DNA of 51,392 bases from positions 1 through 51,392 of the IMG/VR virus record IMGVR_UViG_3300032462_000009; one strand, given 5' to 3'. Below, piece after piece: positions 48,579 to 51,392 of the stretch. This stretch comes from a virus. Positions within the stretch are counted from its first letter, which is position 1, and each line of letters begins with the position of its first letter. The position numbers were made by a program, and so were the translations under genes. The notes beneath the pieces were generated by a model. That model searched no databases and was not told where the DNA came from. It saw nothing but the letters and a program-made list of their open reading frames with translations.

Positions 48579-50735
48579 TTAACCATCACCATCAACTATA
48601 GTCCAAAAATGATCATTTCTTAAGGAGGCTCGAGCTGTTATTCCCTTACCTGATGGGGTTGATGATCCACCATGAAAGGTGACATTCTTTAATACAGATT
48701 GAGATTCCCAACCAACCAATGTAGAATTATAATTAACAGTGGATAATGAATTACTTGTAAACATGGATTCAGCATTTTCTAGTAAAGTTACGATCCAGTT
48801 TCCTAAACTATAATTAAATATTATATTAAAAGCAAACATGAAGCTTGTATTCTCTAAGGCGGGAGTGTTCCATATTCCTATATCTTGGTTAAATTTTAAA
48901 GCATTGGAAAACATATAAGCCATACTCTCCACTTTAATAGTATTCCATAAAGTTATGTCTTGGTTAAATTCAAGAGCAGCAAAAAACATATTACTCATTG
49001 TTATAACCTCAGCAGTATCCCATCCTCCTATATAAATGTCAAATATCGCAGCTCCAGCGAACATTCCCCCCATATTATTTACCTTTGAGGTTATCCAGTT
49101 TGTTATTAAAGAATTAAACTTTGTAGTTATCCCAAAGGTACCTTCCATATTAACCACTTCTGAAGTATTCCAACTATTTAAATTTTGGTTAAAGTCAACC
49201 GCACTATAAAACATGTAAGAAATGTTGAGGTTTTTTGACATATCCCAACGGTCCATAGGTTTATTATACTTTCTAGCATTTATAAACATATAAGAGGTAC
49301 TTAACAGAGCAGAAGTAATCCAGTTTTCTATAGATTGATTGTATATTAAAGCATTGTTAAACATCGAAACCATATATTTAACTTTACGTACATCCCAATC
49401 CCCTATATATTGGTTATATTCCCAACATAGATAAAACATGGAACTCATATCTATAACATTCGAAGTATTCCAATCCCCTATATATTGATTGAACTTTTTG
49501 CACCCCGAAAACATATAAGCCATATCAAGACAGGCTACGGTATTGAAACCATTAATACCATTAAATTCATTTAATATAAAACAGTTTAGGAACATACTAT
49601 TTAGGGAAGTAGCTTCATCTACTGAAAGGAAATCATTAGTTTCCACAGTCATGTTACTGCATCCATTAAATACATTAACCCCATCTATTCCTATATCTAG
49701 GCAACCCCAATTTAGGATTTTTCTTACTTTTAAAGAATCAGCCACTCCCTCGAATTTCAAACCTCTTAAAATCCCTGTTATCCTTATAATATAAGTACCT
49801 TCTGTATCGTATGTATGGGTTTTAGATAGGTCTGAATGGGAAGTAACTGTACCTGTAGTGGAATCCCCCCAATTTACTATAAAATTATATGAGCTGTCTA
49901 TTCCAGGAGTTGTAGGTATGGTAAAATCTAAACTTGAATTATTTACTTGTACCTCAAACATAAAGGATGAGGGATCAAATGGAGGGTTTAAGTTAGGGAT
50001 ATAAACTTCAAAAATTTCAGGTATATCAGGAGAATTGTTTGTTTTTTTAGAAAAAATTTCCTTAGATATTATAGGAGGTTTCCAAAATTTTAACCAATTA
50101 TTGTTTAAAAAAGTAGAAAGGTTTGATTGTTTAAGCCTTCTTTCTTGGAGAAGTGTTATTTTTCTATTTACATTATATACTTCTTCCCTTTCCCCTACTA
50201 TGGTCCAAGGCATGAAAAAAGTATTATATACCCCCCAATACCAATTTGGGTCTTGATCATTTAATTTATCATAGGTTTCCTTACTAATTTCAGTATATAT
50301 AGGTTGGTTTATTTTAAGGCAAAAAAATCTGTTAATAGATCCCTTCTCATAACTATCATCAGTAGGGGAAGGATAATATTGAGGGGGTAATAATTTATTT
50401 GTAGGCCTTAGGAGATTTATATTTTTTAAAAAAACATAATCTAATATTTCTTTTTGATTGTACCCCATAGTATCTAACGAATCAAATACCGTAGGGAAAT
50501 CCCCATAAGCTATTTGAGTTTGTAAGGTTTGGGGTTGGAAACTCTCCTCTACATTTGAAGGAAATGTTATAGGAAGGTTAGGAGGAGAATCAGGAGAAAC
50601 CCCAGTAAAAAATTTTCCATTGGAAGTTTTATAATAAGGTCCTATATAAGGGATTTGACTTCCTTCATATACTAAAAAGTTATTATTACTGCTAAATAAA
50701 CCAGTAGTTATTTTATTTTTGGGAGTATAAGCCAT
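48579..50735 (-). CDS. BspA-like repeat protein with PKD-like domain, 718 aa
   Basis: About a dozen 25-residue repeats of the BspA/DUF285 type, each like FNQDIGIWNTPALENTSFMF, fill residues about 340-680. Before them a PKD-like domain: NFIVNWGDSTTGTVTSH, then THTYDTEGTYIIRITG. The N-terminal 250 residues look phage-specific. No signal peptide, so a virion fibre or tail part is likely, used for adhesion. Overlaps the upstream hydrolase gene by one base. Confidence 0.8.
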   Translation of the reverse strand: MAYTPKNKITTGLFSSNNNFLVYEGSQIPYIGPYYKTSNGKFFTGVSPDSPPNLPITFPSNVEESFQPQTLQTQIAYGDFPTVFDSLDTMGYNQKEILDYVFLKNINLLRPTNKLLPPQYYPSPTDDSYEKGSINRFFCLKINQPIYTEISKETYDKLNDQDPNWYWGVYNTFFMPWTIVGEREEVYNVNRKITLLQERRLKQSNLSTFLNNNWLKFWKPPIISKEIFSKKTNNSPDIPEIFEVYIPNLNPPFDPSSFMFEVQVNNSSLDFTIPTTPGIDSSYNFIVNWGDSTTGTVTSHSDLSKTHTYDTEGTYIIRITGILRGLKFEGVADSLKVRKILNWGCLDIGIDGVNVFNGCSNMTVETNDFLSVDEATSLNSMFLNCFILNEFNGINGFNTVACLDMAYMFSGCKKFNQYIGDWNTSNVIDMSSMFYLCWEYNQYIGDWDVRKVKYMVSMFNNALIYNQSIENWITSALLSTSYMFINARKYNKPMDRWDMSKNLNISYMFYSAVDFNQNLNSWNTSEVVNMEGTFGITTKFNSLITNWITSKVNNMGGMFAGAAIFDIYIGGWDTAEVITMSNMFFAALEFNQDITLWNTIKVESMAYMFSNALKFNQDIGIWNTPALENTSFMFAFNIIFNYSLGNWIVTLLENAESMFTSNSLSTVNYNSTLVGWESQSVLKNVTFHGGSSTPSGKGITARASLRNDHFWTIVDGDG

Positions 50736-51392
50736 TAGGTTGAAGGTGCTTTAAATATATAAAAATCCCAAAAATTACTATCTGTTGAACCATATATAAA
50801 TTCAGCTCCATAATTAAGTCGAAGAGAAGAAGACCATTGAACTGGATTTATGTCTCCCACACATATTTGAGTGTGGCCAAGCTCTCTATGGCTTCCCTCT
50901 CCATCATTAGCATAATATACTACAACATCTCCATATTCATAATAATAAGGGGGATTAATAAGGGCTGCTAATCTTTCTTTAGATATATTAGTACCAATTT
51001 TATGTTGAGTATATCCTATCTTTGTTAGGTTGGACCAATATTCTAAATTTTGATTAGCAGCCCCTCCGGAGGGTATTTGGGTCATTGGTGGGAATTGATC
51101 TTTCAGGAACCTAACATAGTTATAAGCCATATTATAGGTCCATCTAGCACACCACCCTTTCTTCTCTCCGTCTCTCTTGAATACAAAATTATAACTTTTT
51201 TGCATGGCATCTCTTCTATTCTGTGAAAATAGTGCTGATGGGAGAGAAGGAACAATTTTATAAAAATCGGAATTTTCACTGGTAGGTAGTAGGTTATTTT
51301 CTCTTATAGAAGCTTTTGGATTTATGTTAGACATTAAAGGAGAAATAGGCGGTAATTTACCTTTAGTAAAAGAAGGAGTTGCTAAGGTATCA
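50735..51392 (-). CDS. CHAP/NlpC-like hydrolase, partial at right edge
   Basis: GWCARWTYNMAYNYV (candidate catalytic Cys) and GDVVVYYANDGEG then LGHTQICVG (candidate His) suggest a papain-like peptidoglycan peptidase or amidase. From the first in-window Met (51334) it is 199 residues, but the frame is open to the edge and reads a linker-like ATPSFTKGKLPPISPL, so it may be the tail of a larger tail-tip lysin. The catalytic assignment is by eye. Confidence 0.65.
   Translation of the reverse strand, partial: DTLATPSFTKGKLPPISPLMSNINPKASIRENNLLPTSENSDFYKIVPSLPSALFSQNRRDAMQKSYNFVFKRDGEKKGWCARWTYNMAYNYVRFLKDQFPPMTQIPSGGAANQNLEYWSNLTKIGYTQHKIGTNISKERLAALINPPYYYEYGDVVVYYANDGEGSHRELGHTQICVGDINPVQWSSSLRLNYGAEFIYGSTDSNFWDFYIFKAPST

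Noticed and set aside
1106-50256. Many plus-strand ORFs of 60-160 codons
   Set aside because: All overlap minus-strand genes with recognisable domains or coupled starts, and none shows family motifs.
1-51392. tRNA genes and strong intrinsic terminators
   Set aside because: I scanned the gaps and saw no cloverleaf-like segment or GC stem with a U run convincing enough to list.

Overview
The window is a contiguous piece of a large, AT-rich tailed-phage genome. Every gene I can support is on the minus strand, so transcription runs from high to low coordinates. Genes are packed tightly, many with ATGA or TAATG stop/start overlaps. No stretch over about 300 bases lacks a gene once genes under 60 codons are added. 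I saw no tRNA, rRNA, IS element or CRISPR array.

Host: seventeen promoter-like sites have the Bacteroidota form, a -33 TTTG-like box and a -7 TAnnTTTA-like box, all separated by exactly 20 bases. With T4-like replication genes, phage GroEL/GroES, a B12-type ribonucleotide reductase and a BspA-like repeat protein, this suggests a large (probably myovirus-like) phage of a Bacteroidota host. The exact lineage is inference.

Layout by coordinate: 0-4 kb, small hypothetical genes, a SWIM zinc-finger protein, an HTH/degenerate-HNH protein and a partial gene with 84-bp tandem repeats. 4-12 kb, a sugar-transfer cluster (two GT4-like, two GT2-like with one broken, a GT17-like, another GT-A-like enzyme, an FkbM methyltransferase). 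12-22 kb, PD-(D/E)XK nuclease, clamp-loader subunits, GroEL, GroES, sliding clamp, family-B DNA polymerase (split into two genes and carrying an intein), MazG-like protein. 22-35 kb, 7-deazaguanine genes (FolE, QueD, QueE, QueC and a DpdA/TGT-like protein), split thymidylate synthase, split UvrB-like helicase with a thioredoxin fusion, SprT-like protease, and a duplicated early region with its own promoter type. 35-38 kb, lysis cassette. 38-40.5 kb, four genes sharing an N-terminal peptide that fits a T4-type capsid-targeting/prohead-protease signal. 40.5-48.5 kb, class II RNR, DnaB-like helicase, FEN-family nuclease, UvsX-like recombinase, gp32-like SSB and a small PolA-like polymerase. 48.5-51.4 kb, a BspA-like virion or adhesin protein and a CHAP/NlpC-like hydrolase that runs off the right edge.

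How they work together: clamp, clamp loader, PolB, helicase, SSB, recombinase and 5' nuclease form a largely self-sufficient replisome, though primase is not certain. RNR, ThyA and the MazG-like protein supply or clean nucleotides. FolE to QueC plus the DpdA-like protein would make and insert a 7-deazaguanine base in DNA. The most unusual features are the four genes broken into separately translated pieces, one in permuted order and fused to thioredoxin, the intein in the polymerase exonuclease motif, and the capsid-signal gene family.
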